Shown: positions 18,228 to 28,349 of the stretch, one piece after another
How the letters are laid out: every line of letters starts with the position of its first letter
How positions within the stretch are numbered: the first letter of the stretch is position 1
Source of the DNA: Bacteroidota bacterium
Lineage (GTDB): Bacteria > Bacteroidota > Bacteroidia > AKYH767-A > OLB10
Reading direction: 5' to 3'
Assembly: GCA_016714535.1 (NCBI GenBank)
Contig: JADKDR010000001.1
Span: 434,001-498,000 of the forward strand
DNA length: 64,000 nucleotides
Position numbers and translations under genes: made by a program
The notes under the pieces: generated by a model
Told to the model about the DNA's origin: nothing
Databases searched by the model: none
The model's input: only the letters and a program-made list of their open reading frames with translations

Positions 18228-18644
18228 TTACTTAAGATCCTTAGCAAGGAAACGCGCATGCACAACTTTATTTGCATATTCATAAGTAATAACAAAATAC
18301 AACAAATCTGCAGTTCGTCCACTGCGGAAGTTAAACTTATTGTTGCTATTGGTCATTTCAAAACGCTCGTTTAATGTTTCGTCTTCATAACCAATAATAA
18401 CTTCGGCTTTTGCAAGGTCAGGCATCTCCGCATTTACATTTGATTTATCGAGTACATAAAAACTAAAACTTCCGTCTGCTTCCTTAGCTAACTCAACATT
18501 TGCTGTTGGGCTTGGAGTAAACACAATCCCTTTGTGAGGTCCATCAAAAGTGTATACAGGTGCAGAAACAACCTTTTCGTTTTGACCAAAAGAGATAATC
18601 GCAATGGTCATTAGTGACAGGAGTGTTATTGTTTTTTTCATCAT
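18228..18644 (-). CDS. Small secreted protein of unknown function
   Basis: 138 residues with a clear signal peptide (MMKKTITLLSLMTIAIISFGQ, cleavage before Gln-Asn). The mature part is mostly beta-strand-like, acidic and Asn-rich, without cysteines or a recognisable sorting domain, so it is likely periplasmic. No family is recognised. It has its own terminator, and a TATCTTTG -7 element lies at 18671-18678 on the minus strand with a TTTG 15 bases further up, so it looks like a single-gene unit. Confidence 0.75.
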   Translation of the reverse strand: MMKKTITLLSLMTIAIISFGQNEKVVSAPVYTFDGPHKGIVFTPSPTANVELAKEADGSFSFYVLDKSNVNAEMPDLAKAEVIIGYEDETLNERFEMTNSNNKFNFRSGRTADLLYFVITYEYANKVVHARFLAKDLK

Positions 18645-18670
18645 TATTATGTTTTGAATTATTTTAATTT

Positions 18671-18697
18671 CAAAGATAACTATTTATGTGATACAAA
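18671..18697 (-). promoter_or_regulatory. -33/-7 promoter for the small secreted protein
   Basis: Minus strand TTTG (18697-18694), 15 bases, then TATCTTTG (18678-18671), about 27 bases before the ATG. The -7 is a perfect TAnnTTTG; the spacing is a little short. Confidence 0.5.
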
Positions 18698-18700
18698 AGT

Positions 18701-20320
18701 TTATTTTTTTACTATTTTTTTAACCTCAGTTGATTTGCTGTTAATTACTTTGAGAAAATAAATACCGTTCTCAAAAGTTTTAAGGTCTATTACATTATTT
18801 ACCTTACTGAGGCGGTGTATAGCAAGCATCTTGCCATTTGCATCCATAATCTCAACACGGGTATCCTCTGTTGTTGTGGGAATGGTTATGCTAACAAAAT
18901 CAGCAGTAGGGTTTGGTGAAATAATGTATTTACTACTTGAAGTTATTTCCTCATTATCTAAAACCCCTAACGACAAATCAGAAATAAAAAACATGTTGTT
19001 AGAAGTTGAAGGTGTAAAAGACGTAGTTCCAAAATTAGTAAGCCCCGCAAGCATACCGCAATAGTTTAGCTGATTAACACCACTGCTGCTAACGCTTGCT
19101 CCCTTATGTTCACCGGCACCTGTAGCAGTTTGAGAGGCAACTGCTGTGCCATTAACATCAAAGATTACGGTATAAACATCGGTGTTGTTTCCACTAAATG
19201 GAACGGTGATAGGGCCAAAAGTCATTGGGGCCGAAATATTACCTACGATTGCAAAATTACCATTTGGAGTTACGGTCATCCCTCCAATATCATCAGCCAA
19301 TTGAGCATTTCCTCCGGTTTTTGCCCATGCTTTTGCATAGCTATTTGTGTAGCAAGCAGCCCATACATTGGTGCTTCCTGCACCCGGAAGGTTGCCTCCC
19401 AGGTTGATGCTTCCAACATAAAGTCCTCCAAAATACAACCTGTTATTATTATCTATTGACAGATTCTTTATGGTCAGGTTGGGCGATTGTCCCACTTTGC
19501 TAGCGCTTTGAGCTATCCCGTTTAAATCTTGTTTGGCTAAATAAATTCCAAAATCGGAACCACTTACTGTTACGGTTACTCCATTGCCAAAACTAACATT
19601 GCTTCCTTTAAAAGTACCACATGTATAAATATCACTGCCTTTTACTACAATACCCGAAGCACCATCAACATTGGTACCACCAGCCGATTTAAGCCAGCCA
19701 CATAATCCGTTTGAATCAAACTTAGCGGTATATATATCCAGCATTCCTGCACTTGTTATTGTTTGGGTATCAAAGGTGGTTGAGGCATAATAGCTGCCGG
19801 CAACATAAATATTACCAGTTGCATCTAAATCCATAGCAGATGCATACTCATCGCCTGTGGAGCCATATGCTTTCATCCATATAAGACCACCATTCATGTC
19901 CATTTTTGCCAAAAATACATCATTGCCACCTGCACTGTAAATTGTGGTTCCATCCAATGTCAGGTAAAATGAAAAATTGCCGGCAAAGTAGATGAATCCA
20001 TTATGGTATTTAATATCAACCACATCGCAAAATGCGTTTTGTTCGCTAAAACTCTTAGCCCAAATAACCATTCCATTATTTATTAAGGTAACAAAGCCCG
20101 CATTAATGCCTACACAGGTCAGCGGAATCTGGCCAAAACTATATGAACCATCGTAAATTCCTGTAACAAAAGTATTTCCGGCACCATCTGTTGCAGAACG
20201 AATTTGCGAAGTTTGCGAGGTAGACCCACCGAATGCAGTAACTGCACCCCAATTGTATTGACTAAAACTGTGATTAACAGCAAAAGAAAATAGCACTATT
20301 GCCAGTAAAATTTTTCTCAT
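18701..20320 (-). CDS. Secreted beta-propeller (SBBP-like) protein with T9SS tail
   Basis: 539 residues with signal peptide MRKILLAIVLFSFAVNHSFSQ. The body repeats the pattern D-x-x-G-N-x-(F/Y)-V-x-G-x-(Y/F) with ~45-50-residue spacing (GNTFVTGIYDGS, GFIYFAGNFS, GNIYVAGSYYAS, SDIYTCGTFKGS, NRLYFGGLYVGS, GNFAIVGNISAP), as in SBBP beta-propellers. A type A sorting domain closes it (YIISPNPTADFVSIT...NGIYFLKVINSKSTEVKKIVKK). It is probably surface-exposed or secreted; function unknown. A TAAATTTG -7 like sequence on the minus strand at 20359-20366 sits inside the terminator of the upstream gene. Confidence 0.85.
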   Translation of the reverse strand: MRKILLAIVLFSFAVNHSFSQYNWGAVTAFGGSTSQTSQIRSATDGAGNTFVTGIYDGSYSFGQIPLTCVGINAGFVTLINNGMVIWAKSFSEQNAFCDVVDIKYHNGFIYFAGNFSFYLTLDGTTIYSAGGNDVFLAKMDMNGGLIWMKAYGSTGDEYASAMDLDATGNIYVAGSYYASTTFDTQTITSAGMLDIYTAKFDSNGLCGWLKSAGGTNVDGASGIVVKGSDIYTCGTFKGSNVSFGNGVTVTVSGSDFGIYLAKQDLNGIAQSASKVGQSPNLTIKNLSIDNNNRLYFGGLYVGSINLGGNLPGAGSTNVWAACYTNSYAKAWAKTGGNAQLADDIGGMTVTPNGNFAIVGNISAPMTFGPITVPFSGNNTDVYTVIFDVNGTAVASQTATGAGEHKGASVSSSGVNQLNYCGMLAGLTNFGTTSFTPSTSNNMFFISDLSLGVLDNEEITSSSKYIISPNPTADFVSITIPTTTEDTRVEIMDANGKMLAIHRLSKVNNVIDLKTFENGIYFLKVINSKSTEVKKIVKK

Positions 20321-20363
20321 TAAAATTTATTATTTTGAAGTTAGATTAATTGACGGAACAAAT

Positions 20364-20397
20364 TTAAAAAAAAACCACTCAATATTTCAGAGTGGTC
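20364..20397 (-). terminator. Terminator of the 1545-residue GEVED protein gene
   Basis: ACCACTC (20374-20380) pairs with GAGTGGT (20390-20396); on the minus strand the stem is followed by a run of T. It lies ~28 bases past the stop. Confidence 0.8.
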
Positions 20398-20423
20398 TTT
20401 TATGATTTTTAAAAAATCAAAAA

Positions 20424-23400
20424 TTAGAAAGCAAAGTTTCTAGATGTTGATTTTTCTGAATTTCGTATAGTTAACGAGTACATGCCTTGCGACAAGCTAA
20501 CCGGAAGCGTTAACTGATTGGTTCCAATCACTGCTGAGTTTTCAGAGCTAATCATAATTACGCGTCCTAACATATCGGTTATCATATAGGTATATGGCAA
20601 TTCGGAATCGTAATTAAACGAAACACTCATGTCACTGGCACGGTCAATAAAAATGGAGTTTATTCCAAACTGCTGATTACTAAAATTAACAGGAGCTAAT
20701 TGACTGTACTTGGCTATACCATCATTGTCAATTATTTTAAGGCGATAATATTGTGTTCCATCAACTGGCTCATGATCAAACAATTCATAGTTGTTATAAT
20801 TAGCCATTGGGCCAATTGCCTTTTTCATTCCAATAAAGGTAAACAACTCCTTGTCTATTGTTCTTTCTACATCGTACTTGTCTATATTAAGTTCGTTGGA
20901 TGTGGTCCAATAAACCTTCACTTTTTTCTCAATGGCTTTAGCTCTAAAGTTTACAAGATTAACCGGAAGCGGTCCTGTTGCTGAGCTTGATAAGGTCCAT
21001 GGAGAAAATGAAGTTACGTTATCTGCCTGTACCGAATTTGCTTGTCCATTATATGCGGCTCCTGTGGTTTGGCCTGTGCTGAAATTACCTTGCGAATAGC
21101 TTCCATTTCCATTAGCCCAAACTCCAAAACCAGCAGGAATAATGCCTCCGCAAGCAAGCGCACGAGTTCCAGAGGCATTAAAACGTGAAGCCCTCATATC
21201 ACCAATGCTAGCAGCGCTAAGATTGCCTGTAAGTTCAGTAGTCAGGTATGTAAATTCTACTTTACTGTTACCTCCTCCTCCCGGGTTAGATACATCTATT
21301 TGCCAAAAACGGTCAACCGTGTTAGGCGAATTATCAGCTAAGCAACTAACTTGATTAAATAAGTTATTTACAGTAGCCGGCAACGGAAGATTATTTGAAG
21401 CCGTTGGGTAAGTCGAGGCAATGACATCACCAAAAGTACCAGACTTTAGCTCAAAGGTAAATGGAATATATCCCGAGGGATTTCCGAAAGGAAAAGTATG
21501 AAGTCCGGTGGTGGTTCCAACTTTCCATTTTACACGATTATTATTTGAGGCCAATTCGCTCAATATACGCCCGTTAACTCTAGACATTGCATTGACTAAG
21601 GGATTATTTACCTGAAGCAAATGTTGGTTCAAATTCAAAGTTCCGTTTGTTAAGAACAAATTAGAGTCAACTACCAAACCAGCAGTATTAAATGGATACG
21701 CGCCTCCGCCAAGAATATTTGTAGAAACAATAGGAATTAATCCTACTGGCTCATCTATTTCAAGCTTATTGAAAGTAGTGGCCTGCGATCCATTGATGGT
21801 ATCACCGTTTGCAAACCCAGGCGCTGTAGTAGCAATAAATTTAACCCTTGATCTTCCTCCAATGAAATTAAGACCTCCATTAGGCCCATTGTTAGTCCAG
21901 TTATGATGCACTTCTATGGTGTAGTCTGAGTACTTTCTGGTAACGCCAAAAGTAGTATTTGGTCTAAACACAAAGGCATTGGCTGTAAGTACTCCTCCAA
22001 ATGCTGCTGCATTCGTGTTTACTGTGGTAATTCCAGACGTAAAAGCTCCCCCGGACGTTCCAGCCATGGTTGCAGCAACAAGTCCACTAACACCATTAAC
22101 TGAAGGTGTAATGGACAAACAATTTCGTGGAATGGTGGCTTCATACAATATTGGAATACCTGGAGTTCCAGCACCGGTAAAACTTCCATCTTTGGTATAC
22201 TCTACTACCAGATATTTGCTATTATCTACAACATATCGGTTTGTAAAATTAATAGTAAAAGGCGTTGTAACATTTGCTACTAATGCAGGCGTAGTTACTG
22301 CTGCAGGCCCAAATACTGTAAAAGAGTTATTCATTGCACCGGTAGCAGGTACATTATTAGGTAAATGGTTATTAACCGCAACTTCGGTTGCAGCAGGTAT
22401 TACAGCAGGGAATACCGGATCATTATCTGTTTGCCAAAAACGTATGGTTGAAGTTCCGGTATTTACAGAACCCATAGCTGCAGAATTTCTTAACTGAAAA
22501 GTGATGCTATTTAGAATATCGCCACTCTTTATACCCATAACCTGTAATTCTGTTGGAGTAAAAATCCATTGCAATTTGTTATCTGTTTTGTCGGGACGGA
22601 ATGGAGAAATAAGCGGGTTACCACTAACAGAAGGTGCTCCTGAAACAACGGTTGTGTTATAACTTGAATTATGAATCAATTGTGCTGTGCTTGTATTTGG
22701 TGTTTCTCCAATTTCAACGTTATGATGTATTTTGAAAAACCCTGTAGGCACTGTTAGTGTGTTTGGATTTCCTGCGGTAAACACATCAGATGCGTCTATG
22801 GTAACTGTTGCAGGGTTTCTAATCTTCAATGTGGCACACACCGGATTTTGATTCTGTTTAATAATAGGATAATAAGAGATTCCATTGATTTGTGTCACCG
22901 CTCCTACAATAGCAGTATCCTGATTAGTTGGAATACCGGGACACCAGTTAGCTGCTGTAAACCAATCGGTCGGATTGCCGGCAGCTCCACCAAGCCATTT
23001 GCATTGCTTGCTTCCTGGTAAAGGGCAATCTTCAACAATGGTAATATCATAATCTTCAGTTTCGCCATAGCCATGCCCGCTCGAAGTAGGGGTAAAAGTA
23101 CTTGTTGCCCAAACTTCTCTTACACGCATGCGCACCGATTTTGGGGTAATTGTTGCATTTGCTCCTGACCCTCCGGTAACAGCATCTCCTATTTGAGGTA
23201 CATGTAGTGGCATTGAATTCCATTGAGTTCCAATATAAGCCGGATCAAAAGGACGGCTGGGACCTGTGGCCGGGTAGCCAAGAGGTGACATATTTGTGTT
23301 TGTACTAAAGCTTCCATACCCTATATACTCACTTATCCAACCTCCGGCACCGTTTATACTGTCGGCAAAGTCACCATCTCCATTCCAATCTACCCATACT

Positions 23401-25061
23401 TTTATATTGTTGGAGCTAAACCATGTTCCGGCCGCCACATAAACTAATTCGTTGGCAGTAGATGTCCGTTTTCCTTGCCCGGCTTTTAAGATAAGTGTTC
23501 TATCTTTTCCTACAGCCGGGTTAGCAGGAGGGAATAACGTGTAATCAGGCTGATGGGGTGAGTGTCTTTCGCACCATTGTCCTCCCGAACCTCCAATTCC
23601 ACTGCAAATAGGTGAGCCTCCATTCGTATTATATGGAATGTTATTGTCATGCCTTTGACTAAGTAAAGGGTCGCCTCCACCGTTACTTGTAACATATACG
23701 CTACTTATATAATCATTGTTGGTATAACCAGCCCATGCAGTTCCTGTAATATAGGTGCCAACACCGTAACTTATTCCTATTTGACATCCTCCGGCCAGCG
23801 TACCTTGCGTTCCATAGACAAAAACCTGCGGAACGGACCCCCATGTAGTTCCACAGGTATCCAGTTTACAATACATAAAATCGGCATCAACAATATTTCC
23901 TACAGTAGCGGTACTTTTTATATCATAGGTAAGCCAAAAGTAATTATCGCCATTCAACAGGTTTGGTCCTGGACTTGTACCTAGCACTGCCCCATCGCCA
24001 AAGCCTAGCAAGGGCACATTGGTGGCATTAGTCAAGCTGGTAGCGGTTGCAAACACTTGTGTTGCTGTTGCAAAAACAGGGCTGCTACCGGTATAATAAA
24101 GCTTTGCATTTAATATATCATTGTTTGGATTGGTACCGGTTGCCAGAAACAACATACTATCAAGACGTACCGGGCGCCCGCAAGGACCATTTAGCGAGCC
24201 ACATGTATTTATTTTAATACCTATTATATTACAATTTGTTTGACTTTGCGAAACGGTTAAGGTATTCTGTGTATTAATGGTTGCTGAGGAAGGACCCATT
24301 CGTGTAGGGAAATAATCGTAAGAAATATCGTCTATGTAAATATTTCTGCGGCTAAACCAGGTTTTACCAACAATAAAAATATAAACCTGCTTACAACTAT
24401 TAAAAGCATTGGCATCAACCCCATTGCCTAGTGGTAGCGCAAAGGTATGTTGTTGCCATCCGGCTCCGGTACAGGTAACATCGGCACAGGTAGCACCCAC
24501 ATAAACAGCATCAGAAAGCGTTTGCGTATTACCAACGTATACAGCAACCGTGTCGCTGGTGCGGTTTTGCTGTGCTGCACCCCATGGGAAAGGAATTCCT
24601 ACACGAGTATTTTGATAGGTTTCATGCCACATTCTAAAGCTAACATTGGCAACTCCACCTGATCGACCTGACATGTCCATTGGATTTTTGGATACAATAT
24701 AAGCGCAGCCATAGTCGATACCCGAAGCACTATACGGAGGAGCGGTGCATCCATTAACAACATTATTAAACATGAGTGAACTGCCTGCCCCACCAAAGGT
24801 TTGCCCTGCGCAAAAAGGGCCTCCAAAAGTAAACATAGACCATGCGCTGCCAGCCAAAGGCGAAGAACTTGGTGTGCCCCAGGGATACATTACATTGGAT
24901 TGCACCATGTTAAAATTAGTTGCTAATGTGGCAACAGTAATGTTGTCTGTTACCGTAATCGCGTTAACTTTTGTTGTTGTGGCCGAAAACACAAACAATG
25001 AAATAATTAAAACTGCTTGATTGAAGCTGTTTTTCGTATACTTAATGTACTTTTTTACCAT
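20424..25061 (-). CDS. Very large secreted protein with GEVED domain and T9SS tail
   Basis: 1545 residues with an N-terminal membrane/signal segment (about residues 14-35). Residues ~45-260 resemble a lectin-like/MAM jelly roll (VSFRMWHETY...QQHTFALPLG...YIDDISYDYF). A second beta domain follows (~290-420). The GEVED domain (~450-690) shows VWVDWNGDGDF, VRMRVREVW and GYGETEDYDITI. Later segments contain repeated beta-sandwich and left-handed-helix-like stretches (WLGGAAGNPTDWFTAANWCPG, FNTAGLVVDSNLFLTNGTLNL). A type A sorting domain ends it (RMSVSFNYDSEL... QGMYSLTIRNSEKSTSRNFAF region). Such proteins are T9SS-exported surface or matrix proteins. No catalytic motif is visible, so the role is unknown. 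Confidence 0.87.
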   Translation of the reverse strand: MVKKYIKYTKNSFNQAVLIISLFVFSATTTKVNAITVTDNITVATLATNFNMVQSNVMYPWGTPSSSPLAGSAWSMFTFGGPFCAGQTFGGAGSSLMFNNVVNGCTAPPYSASGIDYGCAYIVSKNPMDMSGRSGGVANVSFRMWHETYQNTRVGIPFPWGAAQQNRTSDTVAVYVGNTQTLSDAVYVGATCADVTCTGAGWQQHTFALPLGNGVDANAFNSCKQVYIFIVGKTWFSRRNIYIDDISYDYFPTRMGPSSATINTQNTLTVSQSQTNCNIIGIKINTCGSLNGPCGRPVRLDSMLFLATGTNPNNDILNAKLYYTGSSPVFATATQVFATATSLTNATNVPLLGFGDGAVLGTSPGPNLLNGDNYFWLTYDIKSTATVGNIVDADFMYCKLDTCGTTWGSVPQVFVYGTQGTLAGGCQIGISYGVGTYITGTAWAGYTNNDYISSVYVTSNGGGDPLLSQRHDNNIPYNTNGGSPICSGIGGSGGQWCERHSPHQPDYTLFPPANPAVGKDRTLILKAGQGKRTSTANELVYVAAGTWFSSNNIKVWVDWNGDGDFADSINGAGGWISEYIGYGSFSTNTNMSPLGYPATGPSRPFDPAYIGTQWNSMPLHVPQIGDAVTGGSGANATITPKSVRMRVREVWATSTFTPTSSGHGYGETEDYDITIVEDCPLPGSKQCKWLGGAAGNPTDWFTAANWCPGIPTNQDTAIVGAVTQINGISYYPIIKQNQNPVCATLKIRNPATVTIDASDVFTAGNPNTLTVPTGFFKIHHNVEIGETPNTSTAQLIHNSSYNTTVVSGAPSVSGNPLISPFRPDKTDNKLQWIFTPTELQVMGIKSGDILNSITFQLRNSAAMGSVNTGTSTIRFWQTDNDPVFPAVIPAATEVAVNNHLPNNVPATGAMNNSFTVFGPAAVTTPALVANVTTPFTINFTNRYVVDNSKYLVVEYTKDGSFTGAGTPGIPILYEATIPRNCLSITPSVNGVSGLVAATMAGTSGGAFTSGITTVNTNAAAFGGVLTANAFVFRPNTTFGVTRKYSDYTIEVHHNWTNNGPNGGLNFIGGRSRVKFIATTAPGFANGDTINGSQATTFNKLEIDEPVGLIPIVSTNILGGGAYPFNTAGLVVDSNLFLTNGTLNLNQHLLQVNNPLVNAMSRVNGRILSELASNNNRVKWKVGTTTGLHTFPFGNPSGYIPFTFELKSGTFGDVIASTYPTASNNLPLPATVNNLFNQVSCLADNSPNTVDRFWQIDVSNPGGGGNSKVEFTYLTTELTGNLSAASIGDMRASRFNASGTRALACGGIIPAGFGVWANGNGSYSQGNFSTGQTTGAAYNGQANSVQADNVTSFSPWTLSSSATGPLPVNLVNFRAKAIEKKVKVYWTTSNELNIDKYDVERTIDKELFTFIGMKKAIGPMANYNNYELFDHEPVDGTQYYRLKIIDNDGIAKYSQLAPVNFSNQQFGINSIFIDRASDMSVSFNYDSELPYTYMITDMLGRVIMISSENSAVIGTNQLTLPVSLSQGMYSLTIRNSEKSTSRNFAF

Positions 25062-25146
25062 CGTATATTGTTATTGTTATTTTTTTTAAAGCTTTTAAAG
25101 TTCCATAGAAGGGGAAGACAGATAAGATTTTGAACTTTATTAACCG

Positions 25147-25176
25147 CAAATATAAATATTTTGACAACTTGCGCAA
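25147..25176 (-). promoter_or_regulatory. -33/-7 promoter of the GEVED protein gene
   Basis: Minus strand TTG (25176-25174), 19 bases, TATATTTG (25154-25147). This matches the Bacteroidota consensus TTG-N17-23-TAnnTTTG. The predicted start of transcription lies ~75-80 bases before the ATG at 25061. Confidence 0.65.
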
Positions 25177-25298
25177 CTTATGTTAAGTTTTTTTTATTTT
25201 TTTTGGCCAAATTGTAAATTCATAACTACAAGAAGAGGCTTATTTCAAAAGTGGAATCTATCTTCACATTTACTTTCATCATCACTTTTTTATTTAAA

Positions 25299-26441
25299 AT
25301 GATCATTACACTTCATAGAAACAAACCAATGTTTGCTAATGTTTCAAACAAGGATACTTTTTTAAACTTATCACAACTAGAGAGTTTTATTTTAGAAAAC
25401 CAATTAGGTCCGGTTCAAATTCAAATTGGTTATCCAAAACAGTCAATTGTTAATAAATCGGGATTGATAATTGGCTCGGCAGCCAAGAGTCAAAAATTCG
25501 GATTGGATGATTTACTAAACCAGAAACTCAATGATCTTGACATTGATAAGAAAATACGATTGGCTCTCAATTTACCGCAACCCGAAGAAAAAAAAGCCCC
25601 GACCTTTGAGAGCATAATTATAACGCCATTCGAAAAGTATGAAGTAACCTTTAACACGCTGATGGATGAAATTCGCTTTGGAAACATATATGAAGTTAAC
25701 TATTGCATACAAGCTCAAATAAATAATTTGGAGTTAGATGGAATGCGACTTTTTGCCAATCTGCTAACAGTAACACGTGCGCCTTATTGTAATTATACCG
25801 AAACAAAAGACGAGTTATTTATGGGCTTTAGCCCGGAACTATTTTTGCAAAAAAAAGGAAATACCCTTATAGCCAAGCCAATGAAAGGAACACGAAAACG
25901 AATTCACGATGATCAGGATAAAGACAATGCCCTAATACAAGAACTTGCTTCAAGTGTAAAAGAGCGTGCCGAAAATGTGATGATTGTTGACCTGATGCGA
26001 AACGATATGAGCAAGATTGCCAAGCCAAATTCAGTGAAGGTAACAGGCTTATTTGAAGTTGAAACATTTGCTACTGTGCACCAAATGACCTCGACCATAA
26101 CCTGTGAGCTTAAAAATAATATTCGGTTTTCTGAAATTATAGAAGCCATGTTTCCAACCGGAAGTATGACAGGGGCACCCAAACACAGTGCTATGAATTT
26201 AATAGAACAAACTGAGCATGCGCCTCGCGAATGGTTTGCGGGTTGCAGTGGAATTATTTATGAAAATGGCGATTTTGATTTAAGCGTAAATATTAGATGC
26301 TTAATATATAATAAATTGTCAAAAAAAGGTGTGGTTTGGGCGGGCAGTGCTATCACTGCTTACGCCAATGCTAAGGATGAATATAACGAATGCCTCCTGA
26401 AGATGAAACCCATATTGAATGCCCTGGAAATTAACCGTTAA
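25299..26441 (+). CDS. pabB: Aminodeoxychorismate synthase component I (PabB-like)
   Basis: Chorismate-utilising enzyme of the anthranilate/ADC synthase component I family, making 4-amino-4-deoxychorismate for folate. Family motifs are GNIYEVNYCIQ, FSPELFL, AKPMKGTRKR (the PIKGT-like active loop), VKERAENVMIVDLMRND, FEVETFATVHQM, FPTGSMTGAPK and FAGCSGIIYENGDFDLSVNIR, all in the usual order. The N-terminal regulatory half is short (380 residues), as in other compact PabB. The frame opens at GTG 25251, but ATG 25299 is preferred because the extra residues are a hydrophobic stretch not expected in this enzyme. tilS begins 6 bases after the stop, so they share an operon. PabB rather than TrpE is inferred from motif and context. 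Confidence 0.87.
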   Translation: MIITLHRNKPMFANVSNKDTFLNLSQLESFILENQLGPVQIQIGYPKQSIVNKSGLIIGSAAKSQKFGLDDLLNQKLNDLDIDKKIRLALNLPQPEEKKAPTFESIIITPFEKYEVTFNTLMDEIRFGNIYEVNYCIQAQINNLELDGMRLFANLLTVTRAPYCNYTETKDELFMGFSPELFLQKKGNTLIAKPMKGTRKRIHDDQDKDNALIQELASSVKERAENVMIVDLMRNDMSKIAKPNSVKVTGLFEVETFATVHQMTSTITCELKNNIRFSEIIEAMFPTGSMTGAPKHSAMNLIEQTEHAPREWFAGCSGIIYENGDFDLSVNIRCLIYNKLSKKGVVWAGSAITAYANAKDEYNECLLKMKPILNALEINR

Positions 26442-26447
26442 CTTATT

Positions 26448-27809
26448 TTGAAGTTGCACCAAATTGAACAGCATATCAATTCTGTACTTGAGCCTGCCAA
26501 GAATCAAGACGCTATTTATTTGATGGCCGTAAGCGGAGGTTTGGATAGCATGGTACTTGCAACCATCCTGTATAAATTAAATATTAAGTTCGCTATAGCA
26601 CATTGCAACTTTGGCTTACGCAATAAAGAGTCGGATGATGATGAGGCTTTTGTAGCACTGTTTTGCAAAGAGAAAAAAATTACTTGCCACACAACACGGT
26701 TTGAAACTTTTGCATTTGCAAAAGCACAAAAGATTTCGACACAAATGGCAGCAAGAGTGTTGCGATACGATTGGTTTCAGCAGCTGGCTGCAACCTACAA
26801 CTACAAAGCAATAATAACCGCACATCATCAAGACGATTCGCTAGAAACGATATTAATAAATCTTTCGCGAAACACGGGTATTGGAGGCCTCGGTGGTATT
26901 CAAGGCCAGGCAGGGAATGTGGTCAGGCCTTTGATAACAATTTCCAGGCAAATGATTTTAAACTATGCAAAGGCAAACAAACTTGCATGGCGCGAAGATA
27001 GCAGCAATGAAAAAACTGATTACCTGCGCAATCAAATTAGACTTAAAACAATACCGGCATTACAAAAAATCAGCCCCGGTATAACGTCAAATTTAAATGT
27101 AGCCCTGCACAAAGTAAATTCATATCTCTCTCTTTCAAATTTTGAATTCAAAATTTGGGAGGCTGAGCATGTTTCTATGAGAAAAGGCTACTTTACTATC
27201 CCCTCTGAAAATTGCCTTCAACATGACCTGGCCGAAGATTTAGCTTTTTATCTCTTGAGCGAATTTGGTTTTAAAAACAGCACCTTAAAAGAAATCTTAT
27301 TACGCAGTAATCAAAAAGGTAAACGCTTTTATTCCGAAAAATATGAATTGCTTACTACCGGAACGGAATGGATTATTAACCCATATCCCAAATCGAAACT
27401 AACATCCAACTCATTTTCAAAAAATAACTTGAATGAATTTAGCAGCGTAAGTGGCAATTTGTTTTTTACGAAAACACCAATTGCAGAAGTGGACATGGCT
27501 GCGATAAAATCTGATAACAATAAAAATATTGCGCATGTAGACTTTGACAAACTTGACAATCAAATTTGCGTACGTTATTTTGAAAATGGTGATAAAATAA
27601 AACCTCTTGGAATGAATGGTAAGCAAAAAAAACTTAGCGATATATTTATTGATGCAGGATATCATCTGGTAAAGAAACAAACTACTCCCTTGCTGTGCTC
27701 CCGTGAAAAAATATTTTGGATAGCAGGACTTAACCTGAGTGAAGATTATAAGATTACGCGTGATACAACCCACGTATTAAAATGTACATTTGCACCTGAT
27801 GGCTTCTAA
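26448..27809 (+). CDS. tilS: tRNA(Ile)-lysidine synthetase TilS
   Basis: ATP-dependent enzyme that converts C34 of the tRNA-Ile CAU anticodon to lysidine so that it reads AUA. It has the PP-loop SGGLDS (residues 29-34), AHCNFGLR, the TAHHQDDSLET(I) block, the NLSRNTGIGGLGGI region and DSSNEKTDYLRNQIR, then the C-terminal TilS domain (RYFENGDKIKPLGMNGKQKKLSDIFID). Start is TTG at 26448; no ATG is available nearby. The 453-residue length is normal. Its 3' end overlaps the next gene by 11 bases. Confidence 0.96.
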   Translation: MKLHQIEQHINSVLEPAKNQDAIYLMAVSGGLDSMVLATILYKLNIKFAIAHCNFGLRNKESDDDEAFVALFCKEKKITCHTTRFETFAFAKAQKISTQMAARVLRYDWFQQLAATYNYKAIITAHHQDDSLETILINLSRNTGIGGLGGIQGQAGNVVRPLITISRQMILNYAKANKLAWREDSSNEKTDYLRNQIRLKTIPALQKISPGITSNLNVALHKVNSYLSLSNFEFKIWEAEHVSMRKGYFTIPSENCLQHDLAEDLAFYLLSEFGFKNSTLKEILLRSNQKGKRFYSEKYELLTTGTEWIINPYPKSKLTSNSFSKNNLNEFSSVSGNLFFTKTPIAEVDMAAIKSDNNKNIAHVDFDKLDNQICVRYFENGDKIKPLGMNGKQKKLSDIFIDAGYHLVKKQTTPLLCSREKIFWIAGLNLSEDYKITRDTTHVLKCTFAPDGF

Positions 27810-28314
27810 TTACAAAATAATCTTTGAAGAAAAACAGCGGATGGGCTTCAACCTTTTTTCGCTGGTATTCAGACTAGCACTAGCTGCATTTTGTTTTATT
27901 GCCTATTACTACACGGATAATCGCGAAATAAATGGCGATTTATTGTTGCTCATCGGAATAGTGATTCTGGTAGTTTCTATTATGCTCTTTTTCATAACCC
28001 ACCTTCATACAACCGTATATGGAACTAAGATGGTGCTTACCGGTGCTTGGAGTTTGCGAAAGGTGAAAATTGACTTAAACAATATTATTACAGCTGTAGA
28101 AACCGATTATAGTAATTACCTTTTCAACAACACTGCCTACAATCTTCATTTCAAAAATATTATACGGTTTTATACGTATGGTCGCAAAGCCATTAAGCTC
28201 ATTGATAGAGATCAACAGGAATACCTGATAGGTACCCAACGCGGAACCGAACTTCTTAAACTGATTAATGAAATTATCCCTGAAAAAATAATTAGTACCT
28301 TTAAAATATTATAA
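27799..28314 (+). CDS. Two-helix membrane protein with PH-like cytoplasmic domain
   Basis: From ATG 27799 (inside the end of tilS) 171 residues: two membrane segments (about 19-38 and 48-68) followed by a beta-rich domain (TTVYGTKMVLTGAWSLRKVKIDLNNIITAVETD region, then AIKLIDRDQQEYLIGT) that resembles bacterial PH-like modules. A TTG at 27790 would add three residues. It sits in the pabB-tilS-lemA run by a 11-base overlap upstream. Function unknown. Confidence 0.75.
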   Translation: MASNYKIIFEEKQRMGFNLFSLVFRLALAAFCFIAYYYTDNREINGDLLLLIGIVILVVSIMLFFITHLHTTVYGTKMVLTGAWSLRKVKIDLNNIITAVETDYSNYLFNNTAYNLHFKNIIRFYTYGRKAIKLIDRDQQEYLIGTQRGTELLKLINEIIPEKIISTFKIL

Positions 28315-28349
28315 TAGCTCGTTCGATAACATTTAAAAAAAATAAGCAT